A DNA stretch of 64,000 bases from Ornithomonoglobus_A sp045537455 (GCA_045537455.1 JAZSPM010000205.1:1-64000), one strand, 5' to 3'. Shown: positions 36,358 to 45,860, numbered from the stretch's first letter. Program-made: numbers and translations. Notes: generated by a model not told the origin, from the sequence alone.

Positions 36358-37440
36358 TTACCTCTTATTTATAAATTCCAGTGCATTATATATCTCATTA
36401 TCAGTTACGTCTGTAACCTGCACTACCTCTCCGATTTTAACAGGAAGAACAAACTTGAGTTTTCCTGACTGCTTCTTTTTATCCTTCTGCATAAATCCGA
36501 TGATACTTTCATATTGGGGAAGCTTTATTTTTGTTCTGAAGCCGTATTCTGCAAGCACTTCTGATATAAGCTTCAAGGTTTCACGGCTGATAAGCTCTCT
36601 TTCTGAGGCAATATTAGCAACCGAAAGCATCCCTAAACCCACACATTCGCCGTGAGTCAGCTTAAAGTCAAAAGCCGATTCAACAGCATGACCGATAGTA
36701 TGTCCGAAATTCAAAATTGCTCTTAATCCATTTTCCTTTTCATCCTGCATAACAACATCAGCTTTAATACCGCAGTTTGTTTTTGACATCTTGATAAAGG
36801 TTTCCGTATCAAGTGTTTTTATTTTTTCTGAATTATTTTTTACGTATTCAAAGAATTCACTGTCTCTTATTATTCCGTGCTTTATAACCTCGCCCATACC
36901 AGAAACAAACTGTTCTTCAGGCAAGGTTTTTAATGTATTTACATTTATATATACGAGTCTTGGCTGATGGAAAGCTCCAAGAATATTTTTACTGTCAGCA
37001 AAATCCACGCCTGTTTTCCCTCCAACCGAGCTATCCGATTGAGAAAGAAGTGTTGTAGGAATTTGTATAAAATCAATACCACGCATATAAATTGCCGCCG
37101 CGAAGCCTGCCATGTCACCTACAACTCCACCGCCAAGTGCAACAATCATACTTTTTCTGTCAAGCTTATTTTCAATACAGGCAGAACATATTTTTAAAAT
37201 CTCGCCCATATTTTTATTTTCTTCACCTGCAGGTATTGCGTATACTTCAACCTCTGCACCTGTTTTTTCAAGCTCTTTTTTTACAGACTCCGCATAAAGC
37301 GGTTTAACATTGGTATCGGTTACTATAAGCAGTTTTTTAGGTGCTTTTATCTTTTCGGCTTCATCACTCAAAGCATTAAAGCTGTCTGTAAAAACTATAT
37401 CATATGAGCGTTCGCCCAAATCTACATTTAATCTGTCCAT
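36358..37440 (-). CDS. aroB: 3-dehydroquinate synthase
   Basis: A 360-residue NAD-dependent enzyme of the shikimate pathway. Visible motifs are GGGVVGDMAGFAAA (nucleotide binding), PTTLLSQSDSSVGGKTGVD, LNFGHTIGHAVE (zinc-binding His) and HGECVGLGM. It lies four bases after tsaD and three before lspA. No other shikimate gene is in the window. Confidence 0.96.
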   Translation of the reverse strand: MDRLNVDLGERSYDIVFTDSFNALSDEAEKIKAPKKLLIVTDTNVKPLYAESVKKELEKTGAEVEVYAIPAGEENKNMGEILKICSACIENKLDRKSMIVALGGGVVGDMAGFAAAIYMRGIDFIQIPTTLLSQSDSSVGGKTGVDFADSKNILGAFHQPRLVYINVNTLKTLPEEQFVSGMGEVIKHGIIRDSEFFEYVKNNSEKIKTLDTETFIKMSKTNCGIKADVVMQDEKENGLRAILNFGHTIGHAVESAFDFKLTHGECVGLGMLSVANIASERELISRETLKLISEVLAEYGFRTKIKLPQYESIIGFMQKDKKKQSGKLKFVLPVKIGEVVQVTDVTDNEIYNALEFINKR

Positions 37441-37444
37441 TTTA

Positions 37445-38461
37445 TCAATCCTCTAATTTTAAATTTGCAACAGCATTAAGCGTAAGGTCTGCTCTTTCAC
37501 CGTTTATATACCCATAATATCCTGCACAAGCTATCATAACTGCATTATCAGTACAAAGCACAGGTGACGGATACAGAACTCTTATACCCTCTTTTGCGGC
37601 TTCATCTGTCATTTTTTCACGCAATGCACTGTTTGACGCTACACCGCCTGCAAGAGCTATTGTTTTATTGCCTGTTCTTTTTGCCGCTTCTATTGTGTGT
37701 GTGCAAAGTGCATCTGTAACAGCCTCCTGGAAGCTTGCCGCAACATCAGCTTTATGATAGCTCTCATTGTTTTGTTCAAGCTTATGAAGATAATTTATAA
37801 CAGCAGTCTTTACACCGCTGAAGCTAAAATCAAGAGATTCATTATCCATCTTCACTCTTGGGAAATGAATTGCATTTTTATCGCCCTCTTTTGCAAGCTT
37901 ATCAATAAGCGGTCCTCCCGGATAGCCTAAGCCCAAAACTCTCGCAATCTTATCAAAGGCTTCGCCTGCGGCATCATCACGTGTTCTGCCGAGTATTTTG
38001 AATTTATTATAATCAACAGCCTCTACTATATGGCTGTGTCCTCCCGATGCCACAAGACATACAAAAGGCGGTTCAAGCTCTTTGTGTTCAACAAAGTTTG
38101 CCATAATATGTCCTTTTATATGATGCACAGGAACAAGCGGCTTTTTTAATGCGTACGCAAGTGCTTTTGCGGCAGACACACCTGTTAAAAGTGCACCCAC
38201 AAGACCGGGACCGTATGTAACCGCTATTGCAGTTATGTCATTAAACGTAACGCCCGCATCCTCTAATGCTTTATCTATAACGCTATCCATAACCTGTATG
38301 TGCTGACGTGATGCCACCTCAGGCACAACACCGCCGAACTGCTTATGAATTTCTATCTGTGTATTTATAACATTTGAAAGCACTTCCCTGCCATTTTTCA
38401 CCACAGCCGCCGCCGTTTCATCACAGGAGCTTTCTATTCCCAAAATAAGTATGTCGCTCAT
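37445..38461 (-). CDS. tsaD: tRNA N6-threonylcarbamoyladenosine transferase
   Basis: A 338-residue ASKHA-fold protein. GIESSCDETAAAVV starts the chain, GPGLVGALLTGVSAAK follows, and HIKGHIMANF supplies the HxxxH metal ligands. GGVASNSALR lies in the nucleotide site. It transfers threonylcarbamoyl to A37 of ANN-decoding tRNAs. Its substrate maker tsaC lies two genes further on, but tsaB and tsaE are not in the window. It overlaps rimI by four bases. Confidence 0.97.
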   Translation of the reverse strand: MSDILILGIESSCDETAAAVVKNGREVLSNVINTQIEIHKQFGGVVPEVASRQHIQVMDSVIDKALEDAGVTFNDITAIAVTYGPGLVGALLTGVSAAKALAYALKKPLVPVHHIKGHIMANFVEHKELEPPFVCLVASGGHSHIVEAVDYNKFKILGRTRDDAAGEAFDKIARVLGLGYPGGPLIDKLAKEGDKNAIHFPRVKMDNESLDFSFSGVKTAVINYLHKLEQNNESYHKADVAASFQEAVTDALCTHTIEAAKRTGNKTIALAGGVASNSALREKMTDEAAKEGIRVLYPSPVLCTDNAVMIACAGYYGYINGERADLTLNAVANLKLED

Positions 38462-38907
38462 TTATTTTCCTTTCCGATGTATCTTGACATTATAACAGCG
38501 TCCTCGTTATTATCTCTGTAATAACGCTTTCTCTCTCCTATAGGCTCAAAGCCGTATTTTTCATACAGTCTTTTTGCCGGCTCGTTACTTTTTCTCACTT
38601 CAAGGTTAATCTGTACAAGCTCCATTTCATTAGCTTTTTTTATAAGATTTTTAAGAAGCTCGCCTCCGACGCCCTGTTTTCTGTATTCCGGCAAAACTGC
38701 AATATTCGTTATATCCGCTTCATCTGCCGCTTGCCAGAATCCGCAGTAGCCGATTACTTTTCCGTTATCCTTTGCTGTAAAATACACCGCTATTTTGTTT
38801 TCCATTTCATCTGCAAATGCCTGACGTGACCACGGAACAGTAAAACATATTTTATCAAGCTCCGCAACTGAATCAACATCATTTGCCGTCATTCTTTGTA
38901 TTTCCAT
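38458..38907 (-). CDS. rimI: Ribosomal protein S18-alanine N-acetyltransferase
   Basis: A 149-residue GNAT acetyltransferase with the acetyl-CoA motif VLPEYRKQGVGGELL and LEVRKSNEPAKRLYEKYGF. Its position directly ahead of tsaD is the conserved rimI-tsaD pairing. Its start lies 29 bases inside the upstream phosphatase gene. Confidence 0.92.
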   Translation of the reverse strand: MEIQRMTANDVDSVAELDKICFTVPWSRQAFADEMENKIAVYFTAKDNGKVIGYCGFWQAADEADITNIAVLPEYRKQGVGGELLKNLIKKANEMELVQINLEVRKSNEPAKRLYEKYGFEPIGERKRYYRDNNEDAVIMSRYIGKENK

Positions 38908-39346
38908 TTTGTTTGTCTGCTATCTTCTCTGCTACATCCACAAGAGCATCATAAATCTCCTGTGCTGTTTCCTTGTATTCTTCCAAATCACCGCCGTAAG
39001 GGTCTGAAATATCGCCTGCACCGCCGGCATATTCCTTTAGTGTATATACATCATTACCTGCCATAGGCTTTAAAAGCTCTTTATGTGCTCTTGTCATGGT
39101 AAGTATTAAATCGCTTTTTTCTATCAGTTCTTCTGTTATCGGCTTTGTCTGATGGAATGTCAAATCTATTCCCATTTCATCAAGTGCCTGTATTGCTTCA
39201 TCAGATGCAGTTCCGCCTACATTCGCAAACAGACCTGCTGATTCTATAAGAACATTCAGGTCATTTTCTATTGCAATCTTTTCCATTATAGCCGCCGCCA
39301 TTGGCGAACGGCAGGTGTTGCCTGTGCAGATAAAAAGTATATTCAT
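38879..39346 (-). CDS. Low-molecular-weight phosphatase, YwlE-type protein-arginine phosphatase
   Basis: A 155-residue LMW-PTP-fold enzyme. The P-loop CTGNTCRSPMA begins near residue 7 and the general acid is in DISDPYGGD. The P-loop carries Thr before the second Cys. In B. subtilis YwlE the equivalent Thr selects phospho-arginine, whereas tyrosine phosphatases usually have Ile there. In Bacillus ywlE also lies beside the tsaC homologue, as here. The McsB kinase is not in this window. Confidence 0.85.
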   Translation of the reverse strand: MNILFICTGNTCRSPMAAAIMEKIAIENDLNVLIESAGLFANVGGTASDEAIQALDEMGIDLTFHQTKPITEELIEKSDLILTMTRAHKELLKPMAGNDVYTLKEYAGGAGDISDPYGGDLEEYKETAQEIYDALVDVAEKIADKQNGNTKNDGK

Positions 39347-39419
39347 TTTAATTCCCTTTCACAAATTTTCAATAATTTCGAAAGTATTTCTCTCGATTTA
39401 TCTCATCATCAAACCAACT

Positions 39420-40433
39420 TTATACATGAATAATATTATATCCTGCTGATTTATACAGTCTGTTCTTTACAGCAAGCCCATATCCGTCACGTTCACAAAA
39501 TTCCGCATATATAATCTGTACGCCAAGATTATCAAAATCACGAAGTGCCGAAAACAGCTTTTTTGCATACCCTTTGTCGTCGTCACCTGTACTTATCATA
39601 ACAGGCTCATCATAGACATTACCGTACATTGTAAGAACACCGGTTACTTTATCTTTATTTTCTTCAAGTAATTCCTTTACCTTCGCCTGAACGGCTTCCT
39701 TTTCGCCCTCAACCACAATAACCTGTGCATCAGGTGCGTAATGACGGTATTTCATTCCCGGGCATTTAGGCTGTTCGTCTACTGAAACCGAATGTATTAT
39801 ATTTTTATCAATCTGCGTTGACGGAACAACTTCCCGAAGCATATCAAGCGTAATTCCACCGGGTCTTAGCAAAATCGGAAGCTCTCCCGATGCATCAACT
39901 ATTGTGGACTCTACACCAACCTCGCAGTCGCCGCCGTTTATTACAGCTTCGATTCTTCCGGTCATATCCGACATAACATCGGCTGCTCTTGTAGGGCTTG
40001 GCTTACCCGATATATTCGCACTCGGTGCCGCTATCGGCGTGCCTGCTGATTTTATAAATTCCTGTGCTGTTTTATTTGACGGAAATCTGATACCTACAGT
40101 ATCAAGCCCCGCAGTTACAGCTTCAGGTATATTCGTTTGTTTTTTTAATATTACAGTAAACGGTCCCGGCATAAATGCTTCAATAAGCTTTTTTGCATTC
40201 TCATTTATTTCACGTGCAAGCATTGGTATTTCATTTTTGTCGGCAATATGGACTATAAGAGGATTATCACCCGGTCTGCCCTTAGCCTCAAAAATCTTTT
40301 TTACAGCTTCACCGTTCATAGCGTCCGCACCAAGCCCATACACAGTCTCAGTCGGGAACGCAACAAGCCCGCCTTTTTTTATTATTTCTCCTGCCGTTTG
40401 TAAATCATTTATCTCTATTACAGTTGTTTTCAT
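39420..40433 (-). CDS. tsaC: L-threonylcarbamoyladenylate synthase (Sua5 type)
   Basis: A 337-residue enzyme. The N-terminal YrdC domain (about 1-200) shows FPTETVYGLGADA, KGRPGDNPLIVHI, APSANISGKPSPT and ESTIVD. The C-terminal Sua5 domain (about 235-337) makes it the long form. It makes threonylcarbamoyl-AMP from threonine, bicarbonate and ATP for TsaD. It overlaps pncB by four bases. The 73-base gap to the next gene holds no clear promoter. Confidence 0.94.
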   Translation of the reverse strand: MKTTVIEINDLQTAGEIIKKGGLVAFPTETVYGLGADAMNGEAVKKIFEAKGRPGDNPLIVHIADKNEIPMLAREINENAKKLIEAFMPGPFTVILKKQTNIPEAVTAGLDTVGIRFPSNKTAQEFIKSAGTPIAAPSANISGKPSPTRAADVMSDMTGRIEAVINGGDCEVGVESTIVDASGELPILLRPGGITLDMLREVVPSTQIDKNIIHSVSVDEQPKCPGMKYRHYAPDAQVIVVEGEKEAVQAKVKELLEENKDKVTGVLTMYGNVYDEPVMISTGDDDKGYAKKLFSALRDFDNLGVQIIYAEFCERDGYGLAVKNRLYKSAGYNIIHV

Positions 40434-41866
40434 TGTATTTCATACTCCGACAGCATATTATTTTTCATTTTCCACAGTTCCTTTGACAAATCAACATAAT
40501 ATGCATGAGGATTTTCAAATCTCTTGACTTCCTCCCATAATCCGTCAACTTCAAGACGGCAATACTCTCTTAAAACCTCAAGTGCAGGACTTTCATATAC
40601 GCACTTACCCTTTTTAAATATTGGCTTCAAAAGCGGTCTTGCATAGAAATCCTTTACGGTTTTTCTTCTCCATACATGGTCGGGGTCAAAAATCTCATAC
40701 GGCTTACTGTCGTCAATAACCTCATCATGCAATGTTACTATATCCGCCATTGCACTGCCTGTTTCGTGCGAATACAGTCTGTATACCTGCTTGAATCCCG
40801 GAGTTGTAATCTTTGAAACATTCTCACTTATTTTTATTTTAGGTATTATATTACCTTCTTCATCTTCAAGTGCCGCAAGCTTATACACTCCTCCAAAAAC
40901 AGGCTCTGAGCTTGCTGTTATAAGTCTTTCGCCAACTCCAAAGGTATCTATTTTAGCACCTTGAATAAGCATATCTCTTATGATATATTCATCAAGTGAA
41001 TTGGATGCAACTATCTTACAGTCCTCATATCCAGCCTCATCAAGCATTTTACGGCATTTCTTTGACAGATATGTTATATCTCCTGAATCAATTCTTACAC
41101 CTACAGGTCTTGCACCCATAGGTTTTAAAACCTCATCGAATACCTTTATTGCATTCGGCATTCCTGATTTTAAAACATTATACGTATCTACCAAAAGCGT
41201 AGTTGCATGAGGATATGTCTGAGCATACGCCTTAAAAGCTTCATATTCGCTGTCAAACATCTGAACCCAGCTATGTGCCATTGTTCCCAAGGCAGGAACC
41301 CCGTATTTTTTATCCGACATAACGCACGCCGTTCCCACAGCACCTCCTATATATGCAGCTCTTGCACCTTCAATCGCACCTGTGTATCCCTGTGCACGTC
41401 TTGAACCGAACTCCATAACGCTCCTGCCCTGTGCGGCTCTTACAATACGGTTTGTTTTCGTTGCAATCAGACTCTGATGATTAATAGTAAGAAGGAGCAT
41501 AGTCTCAAGGAACTGTGCCTGTATTGCGGGGCCTCTTACCACCATAATCGGCTCATAAGGGAATATAGGTGTTCCTTCAGGGATAGCCCATACGTCACAT
41601 TCAAATTTGAAATTCTCAAGATATTCAAGAAAACGCTCATCAAACATCTTTTTACTTCTGAGATATTCTATATCTTCATGAGTAAATTCAAGCTCTTTAA
41701 TATAATTTATAGCCTGCTCAACTCCTGCCATTATCGCAAAGCCGCCTTTATCAGGAACACGCCTGAAAAACATATCAAAATATGCAATCTTTTCTGCACA
41801 TCCGTTTTCAAAAAAGCCGTTTATCATTGTAAATTCGTAAAAATCTGTAAGCATCGTGAGGTTCAT
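40430..41866 (-). CDS. pncB: Nicotinate phosphoribosyltransferase
   Basis: A 478-residue enzyme of the NAD salvage pathway that couples nicotinate with PRPP. The start LTDFYEFTMINGFFENG, the catalytic-region block FGSRRAQGYTGA, LVDTYNVLKSG and RIDSGDITYLSKK are family signatures. It lies 21 bases after the membrane-protein gene at 41888 and leads into tsaC. Confidence 0.94.
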   Translation of the reverse strand: MNLTMLTDFYEFTMINGFFENGCAEKIAYFDMFFRRVPDKGGFAIMAGVEQAINYIKELEFTHEDIEYLRSKKMFDERFLEYLENFKFECDVWAIPEGTPIFPYEPIMVVRGPAIQAQFLETMLLLTINHQSLIATKTNRIVRAAQGRSVMEFGSRRAQGYTGAIEGARAAYIGGAVGTACVMSDKKYGVPALGTMAHSWVQMFDSEYEAFKAYAQTYPHATTLLVDTYNVLKSGMPNAIKVFDEVLKPMGARPVGVRIDSGDITYLSKKCRKMLDEAGYEDCKIVASNSLDEYIIRDMLIQGAKIDTFGVGERLITASSEPVFGGVYKLAALEDEEGNIIPKIKISENVSKITTPGFKQVYRLYSHETGSAMADIVTLHDEVIDDSKPYEIFDPDHVWRRKTVKDFYARPLLKPIFKKGKCVYESPALEVLREYCRLEVDGLWEEVKRFENPHAYYVDLSKELWKMKNNMLSEYEIQ

Positions 41867-41887
41867 TAGACTCTCCCCTTTCTTTTA

Positions 41888-44011
41888 TTAATCTTCTTCT
41901 ATGATGTCTGCCTTTACATCAAGACTGTATTTTACAACAGCCCTTACACCTCTTTCATTTATTACGTTAGTTCTGAGAATAAATCCGTCTTCATTCATAT
42001 ATCTTTGCATTTTATCATTATTCGTATACGGACATAAAATCCAGAAGCTATCTCTTACGCTTATCTTCTCCATCATATCAAGCGTAGGAATATATACTAT
42101 ATCATCAAGATAATAATGATATGCCGTTTTTGAAAGGTCATCTACATTCTTTCTTGTAAAATTACAGTAATGCGGATGGTCTCCCGAAGCAGCAAGTCCA
42201 CGGTCATTGTATGCAAGAATCACTTCATTGGTAACACGCTTTATTCTTGATTTTTCTGCATCCGTAAATTCTCTCAGAAAATCACTGTTAAGCCATGTTC
42301 TTAAATCACTTGTTTCCCATAAATTACTTGTACCGTTAAAGGTTCTGTAGTCGATACAATCCTTTGTAACAAGAATATATGAATTATCGTTAAGCTTTTC
42401 AAAAATCTCCCATTCTATCGGTTCTCCGTTATATGTTCCAAAGGTTATTATATCCCTTTTCACTTCCACATTCATCACAAGTGTAAGCGAAGCAGTTATA
42501 ACAATCGCTACTATCTTTGCACTGATTTTCATTGAGAAGAATGTCATTACGCTAAGTGCAAATAATATATCTATACAATTTACAAACAGGAACAAATGCT
42601 TTGGCAAATCTGCTTCTCCGTTACCCAAAATCGGAAGCATAAGATTTATCCATAACCCGAACACAAGAATATTCATAGCACTTATTCTGTATTTGTTACG
42701 TTTCGCCTCGCTCTTCCGGTTCAATATTATAATGATATCCAGAAAAACAATATACAAAGTTAGCAGTATAAATATTGTCATTACAATAATAGGATTATAC
42801 AAAAACTTTAAAAATACTCTTGTATAGCTCCATGCACTGTATCTGCTTGTTGTATCTGCTACAGTCACAGACGAGTTGCCGATATTTGGTGGACGTATAT
42901 ACGCCGAATTTTCAATCGCCGTAACAAGCTTTTTTATAAAGCGAACCGGATGACGCATATAGAAAAACAAAATATCCGTTTTGTGAATTTTCTCATAAAA
43001 GCCCTCATCAAATTCTTCGCCCTTTATATCTATCGGATAAACATTTTCTTCATTGTATACCGTTGTATTTGCAAGAAGCTTATATTCTGTATCCAAGTCC
43101 AGCTCCTGCAAATCCTTTTCTATTGTATCTGATTCCTTTAAAATGCCGTAAAATACAGCCTGATAGGTTGTATCCTTCTGCATCCAGTCAGGAATAGCTG
43201 TATACAATCTGCCTATAAGCACTACAGATATTAACGATACTACTACAACCGTTACTTTAAAAAGCTTGTCCTTTCTCATTACGCTTATTGTAATAGCGAC
43301 AAGTGCCATAATTATAGAATACGGAATATTTGCAAGCTTTGAGCCGGCAAAGAAATACAATGCCACAAAAAAGCATATAACCTTAGGGATGCTCGGTCGT
43401 TTATATATGAGCAGTCCTATTGAAAGCAAAAGCATCAGTGCTATATACTGCAAGGGTTCTCCGTACAGCGAATTAAAATACAGAATATAGCCTGCATCAC
43501 AGAATATAAATATAAACAACAAAAAGACCAAGAGGCGCTGCCATATCGGTCTGTCATTGAAAAATGTCAGCATACACCATGCCGCTATTGAGAACATAAA
43601 TATATATATTCCGGCAAGCCATGCTATATTATAACCCTTTAAATCACGGTTATGAACTATATTATCAAGCAGATTCATTACCTTTGACAGCTTGATAAAT
43701 ATAAAATGCGGCGACTTATATATTTCATTTTCCTCATCGGTTTTCCATACCGATGCAATCTGGTCGCCTACGTTATATCCTTCAACCTCCATCGTATAAT
43801 ACTGCTTAAACAGATAGTTAGAATCAGTGTCATCAGCATACTCCATTCTGCTTGCAAGCATGATACGTCTGAAATCACCGTTATCACTTAATCCTATGTT
43901 TTCTCCCATGTATAAAACACACGAGCATATAATCGCAATAATTATTGCTCCTATAATGGGAAAAATTCTTTGCTTGAAGGATACCTGTTCAGTTGTATAC
44001 TTTATCTCCAA
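41888..44011 (-). CDS. Polytopic membrane protein fused to a DUF6273 domain
   Basis: I chose a TTG start at 44011 (707 residues, MEIKYTTEQVSF) because AAGGGTG lies just upstream. The frame's earlier codons run through the terminator at 44032-44053. About eleven hydrophobic segments fill residues 15-530. They include SDNGDFRR after the first segment and NSLYGEPLQYIALM, which recall the GT-C-like clostridial hexose-transferase proteins (WsfD type). The last 180 residues are soluble and match DUF6273 (ITFGTYNGEPIEWEI, WETSDLRTWLNSDFL). The fusion is unusual. A role in surface glycan assembly is a guess. Confidence 0.6.
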   Translation of the reverse strand: MEIKYTTEQVSFKQRIFPIIGAIIIAIICSCVLYMGENIGLSDNGDFRRIMLASRMEYADDTDSNYLFKQYYTMEVEGYNVGDQIASVWKTDEENEIYKSPHFIFIKLSKVMNLLDNIVHNRDLKGYNIAWLAGIYIFMFSIAAWCMLTFFNDRPIWQRLLVFLLFIFIFCDAGYILYFNSLYGEPLQYIALMLLLSIGLLIYKRPSIPKVICFFVALYFFAGSKLANIPYSIIMALVAITISVMRKDKLFKVTVVVVSLISVVLIGRLYTAIPDWMQKDTTYQAVFYGILKESDTIEKDLQELDLDTEYKLLANTTVYNEENVYPIDIKGEEFDEGFYEKIHKTDILFFYMRHPVRFIKKLVTAIENSAYIRPPNIGNSSVTVADTTSRYSAWSYTRVFLKFLYNPIIVMTIFILLTLYIVFLDIIIILNRKSEAKRNKYRISAMNILVFGLWINLMLPILGNGEADLPKHLFLFVNCIDILFALSVMTFFSMKISAKIVAIVITASLTLVMNVEVKRDIITFGTYNGEPIEWEIFEKLNDNSYILVTKDCIDYRTFNGTSNLWETSDLRTWLNSDFLREFTDAEKSRIKRVTNEVILAYNDRGLAASGDHPHYCNFTRKNVDDLSKTAYHYYLDDIVYIPTLDMMEKISVRDSFWILCPYTNNDKMQRYMNEDGFILRTNVINERGVRAVVKYSLDVKADIIEED

Positions 44012-44031
44012 AAAATCACCCTTAAATTTGC

Positions 44032-44053
44032 AAAAAAGGCGGAAAAATCCGCC
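44032..44053 (-). terminator. Terminator of the yabO-yabR cluster
   Basis: GGCGGA and TCCGCC form a stem with a short T-rich loop, followed by six T residues on the minus strand. It lies 24 bases after the stop of the S1 gene and 21 before the TTG start of the membrane protein. Confidence 0.75.
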
Positions 44054-44076
44054 ATATCTCACATATTATACGGCTA

Positions 44077-44526
44077 TCAGAAAGAATAATTACCCTTTCG
44101 GCTGTATCCTCCGCTGCGTTTTGAAGCAGCACTTCTTTTCAGAATCCTGAAAGCCTCGTCGCTATCCGTCTTAAACTTTGACAGCTTATCTTCAAAAGAA
44201 AGATTGTCATCCTTTACGCTCCAGTCAATATCTGCCGGACGTACAGGTGCTTTCTCCTGCTTTTCATTTTTTTGCTTTTCTTTGCGTTCCTCTGCAGGCA
44301 TAGCCTGTTTAATGGAAAGGCTTATCTTTCCGTTATCATCAATCTTGATAACCTTAGCCTTTACAATCTGACCTTTTTTCAAATGCTCATTTATGTCCTT
44401 TACATAATCATTTGAAACTTCAGATATATGTACAAGCCCCGATTCCTTTTTGTCCCATTCTATGAACACACCGAACGCCATTATGCTTACTACTTTTCCT
44501 TCTACTATATCGCCTATTGATACCAC
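44077..44526 (-). CDS. yabR: S1-domain RNA-binding protein (YabR-like)
   Basis: A 149-residue protein. The S1 domain (1-75) has GDIVEGKVVSIMAFGVFIEW and SGLVHISEVS. A charged, lysine-rich and glutamate-rich stretch (about 75-105) and a basic tail follow. The position after divIC is the same as that of yabR in Bacillus. It probably binds RNA or ribosomes; its function is not established. Confidence 0.9.
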   Translation of the reverse strand: MVSIGDIVEGKVVSIMAFGVFIEWDKKESGLVHISEVSNDYVKDINEHLKKGQIVKAKVIKIDDNGKISLSIKQAMPAEERKEKQKNEKQEKAPVRPADIDWSVKDDNLSFEDKLSKFKTDSDEAFRILKRSAASKRSGGYSRKGNYSF

Positions 44527-44540
44527 GTTTTCTTCCCCTT

Positions 44541-44852
44541 TTAATCCTGTGCCGAAACATCGACAAAAATTTTTGAATTGTTTTTCACCAGCCCAAGCTT
44601 TTCGGTTGCAATCTTTTCTATGTATTCATCAGTATTGACCTTACCGCTAAGCTCGTCAATTTCAAGCTGTCTTGTTTTTTCGTATTCAATCTGCTCATTA
44701 AGACTTGCTATACGCTGCTTATTGGCATATATTTGAGGCATCTGCATAATACCCTTAAATATCATTGAAAATACAATAAGGATAAATCCCCAGAATAAAA
44801 TTCTGTTTTTATGCTTTGCCACAAAAGTTAAAATAACATTTTTAATTTCCAT
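44541..44852 (-). CDS. divIC: Septum formation initiator, FtsB/DivIC family
   Basis: A 103-residue bitopic membrane protein: a short cytoplasmic start, one membrane segment (about 16-36), then a coiled coil (about 40-75; QRIASLNEQIEYEKTRQLEI) and a conserved end EYIEKIATEKLGLV. It belongs to the FtsL-DivIC-DivIB divisome complex. Its place between yabQ and yabR matches Bacillus. Confidence 0.9.
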   Translation of the reverse strand: MEIKNVILTFVAKHKNRILFWGFILIVFSMIFKGIMQMPQIYANKQRIASLNEQIEYEKTRQLEIDELSGKVNTDEYIEKIATEKLGLVKNNSKIFVDVSAQD

Positions 44853-45249
44853 TATTTTTCCCTTTTTTCAGCTTTAAAAAATATTCTATATATAGCATTT
44901 TATACAAAAATCGCAGCGGTGTCAAGAGTATTTTACAAATAAATTGAACTTTTTTGAAAAAAAATTTAAATATGCCCATAAAACACCGTTTTACAGGTCT
45001 GCTTATTGTTAAAAAGTACAAAATCACACCTATAATAAGCCCTATGATTTCAAACCCTCTTATCACACTGTTATTAAAATATATAAATGCCGATGCAACT
45101 CCTGCTATTGAGACTATCCAGAACAGAGCATCTGTAACAGCCGCGGGAATTTTTATACTGCTTCTGATTGCATACAATATATCAAACAATATCCCTGCAG
45201 CAAATCCCGTAATAACCATTCCGAATAAGGCATATACCTCCTGAACCAC
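44842..45249 (-). CDS. yabQ: Spore cortex biosynthesis protein YabQ
   Basis: A 135-residue membrane protein with several hydrophobic segments in the first 75 residues (MVITGFAAGILFDILYAIRS) and a basic C-terminal tail. It matches YabQ by size, topology and gene order (yabP-yabQ-divIC). YabQ localises to the forespore membrane and is needed for cortex formation. It overlaps divIC by 11 bases. Confidence 0.87.
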   Translation of the reverse strand: MVQEVYALFGMVITGFAAGILFDILYAIRSSIKIPAAVTDALFWIVSIAGVASAFIYFNNSVIRGFEIIGLIIGVILYFLTISRPVKRCFMGIFKFFFKKVQFICKILLTPLRFLYKMLYIEYFLKLKKGKNNGN

Positions 45250-45251
45250 GG

Positions 45252-45533
45252 TTATTTAAACAGTCCTTCCAATATTGAGCCTTTCTTTTTGACGTTAGTA
45301 TACATCACAGTATGAATATCTCCGCTTACGCTAAGCTCACCTGTATCTGTATTCAAACGGCTCATATTAAGATTTTTACCTTTAACCGTAAGACCACCCA
45401 TAACCGTAACAAGCTCTATAACACAATCCGAAAAGTTGATGACCTCCGTTACTCCTGTAAGCGATATTGATGAACGGTTCTCAATCTGCATTGTATGCGT
45501 CTGTTTTTCAGCAGTTTGTTTTATTGCTGTCAT
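45252..45533 (-). CDS. yabP: Sporulation protein YabP
   Basis: A 93-residue beta-rich protein of the YabP/YqfC family: IENRSSISLTGVTEVINFSD, then VTVMGGLTVKGKNLNMSRL. It is required for normal spore coat and cortex assembly in Bacillus. It lies two bases before yabQ and 48 after the S4 gene. Confidence 0.9.
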   Translation of the reverse strand: MTAIKQTAEKQTHTMQIENRSSISLTGVTEVINFSDCVIELVTVMGGLTVKGKNLNMSRLNTDTGELSVSGDIHTVMYTNVKKKGSILEGLFK

Positions 45534-45581
45534 AAAATCCCCTCCATATTTTAATCTACTTAAAATATATGAGGAGCTTAT

Positions 45582-45824
45582 TTAATTTATTACTTCATAC
45601 AACGATGAGGCATCGTTTTTTAACACGTGTTCAGCGATATTTATAACCTTAACCTTTATAATACGCTCACCCATCTTTATTTCCATAACGTCGCCTTCTT
45701 TTACATCATACGATGCCTTTACCACCTTACCATTTACACTTATTCTTCCCTGGTCGCACGCTTCATTTGCAACAGCACGGCGTTTTATAAGACGTGATAC
45801 CTTTAAATATTTATCTATTCTCAT
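45582..45824 (-). CDS. rqcP: S4-domain RNA-binding protein RqcP (YabO)
   Basis: An 80-residue protein that is almost wholly an S4 domain: MRIDKYLKVSRLIKRRAVAN, DQGRISVNGK and GDVMEIKMG. In Bacillus RqcP works with RqcH in ribosome quality control by helping alanine tailing on stalled 50S subunits. It is the first gene of the cluster, 37 bases after the promoter at 45861-45889. Confidence 0.9.
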   Translation of the reverse strand: MRIDKYLKVSRLIKRRAVANEACDQGRISVNGKVVKASYDVKEGDVMEIKMGERIIKVKVINIAEHVLKNDASSLYEVIN

Positions 45825-45860
45825 GCTTTGACCTTCTCTCTTTCATAATAATCAAGAATT

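Noticed and set aside
44012..44062. Upstream extension of the 707-residue membrane protein
   Set aside because: The extra 17 codons run through the terminator hairpin and its T run, and would begin with GTG without a ribosome site.
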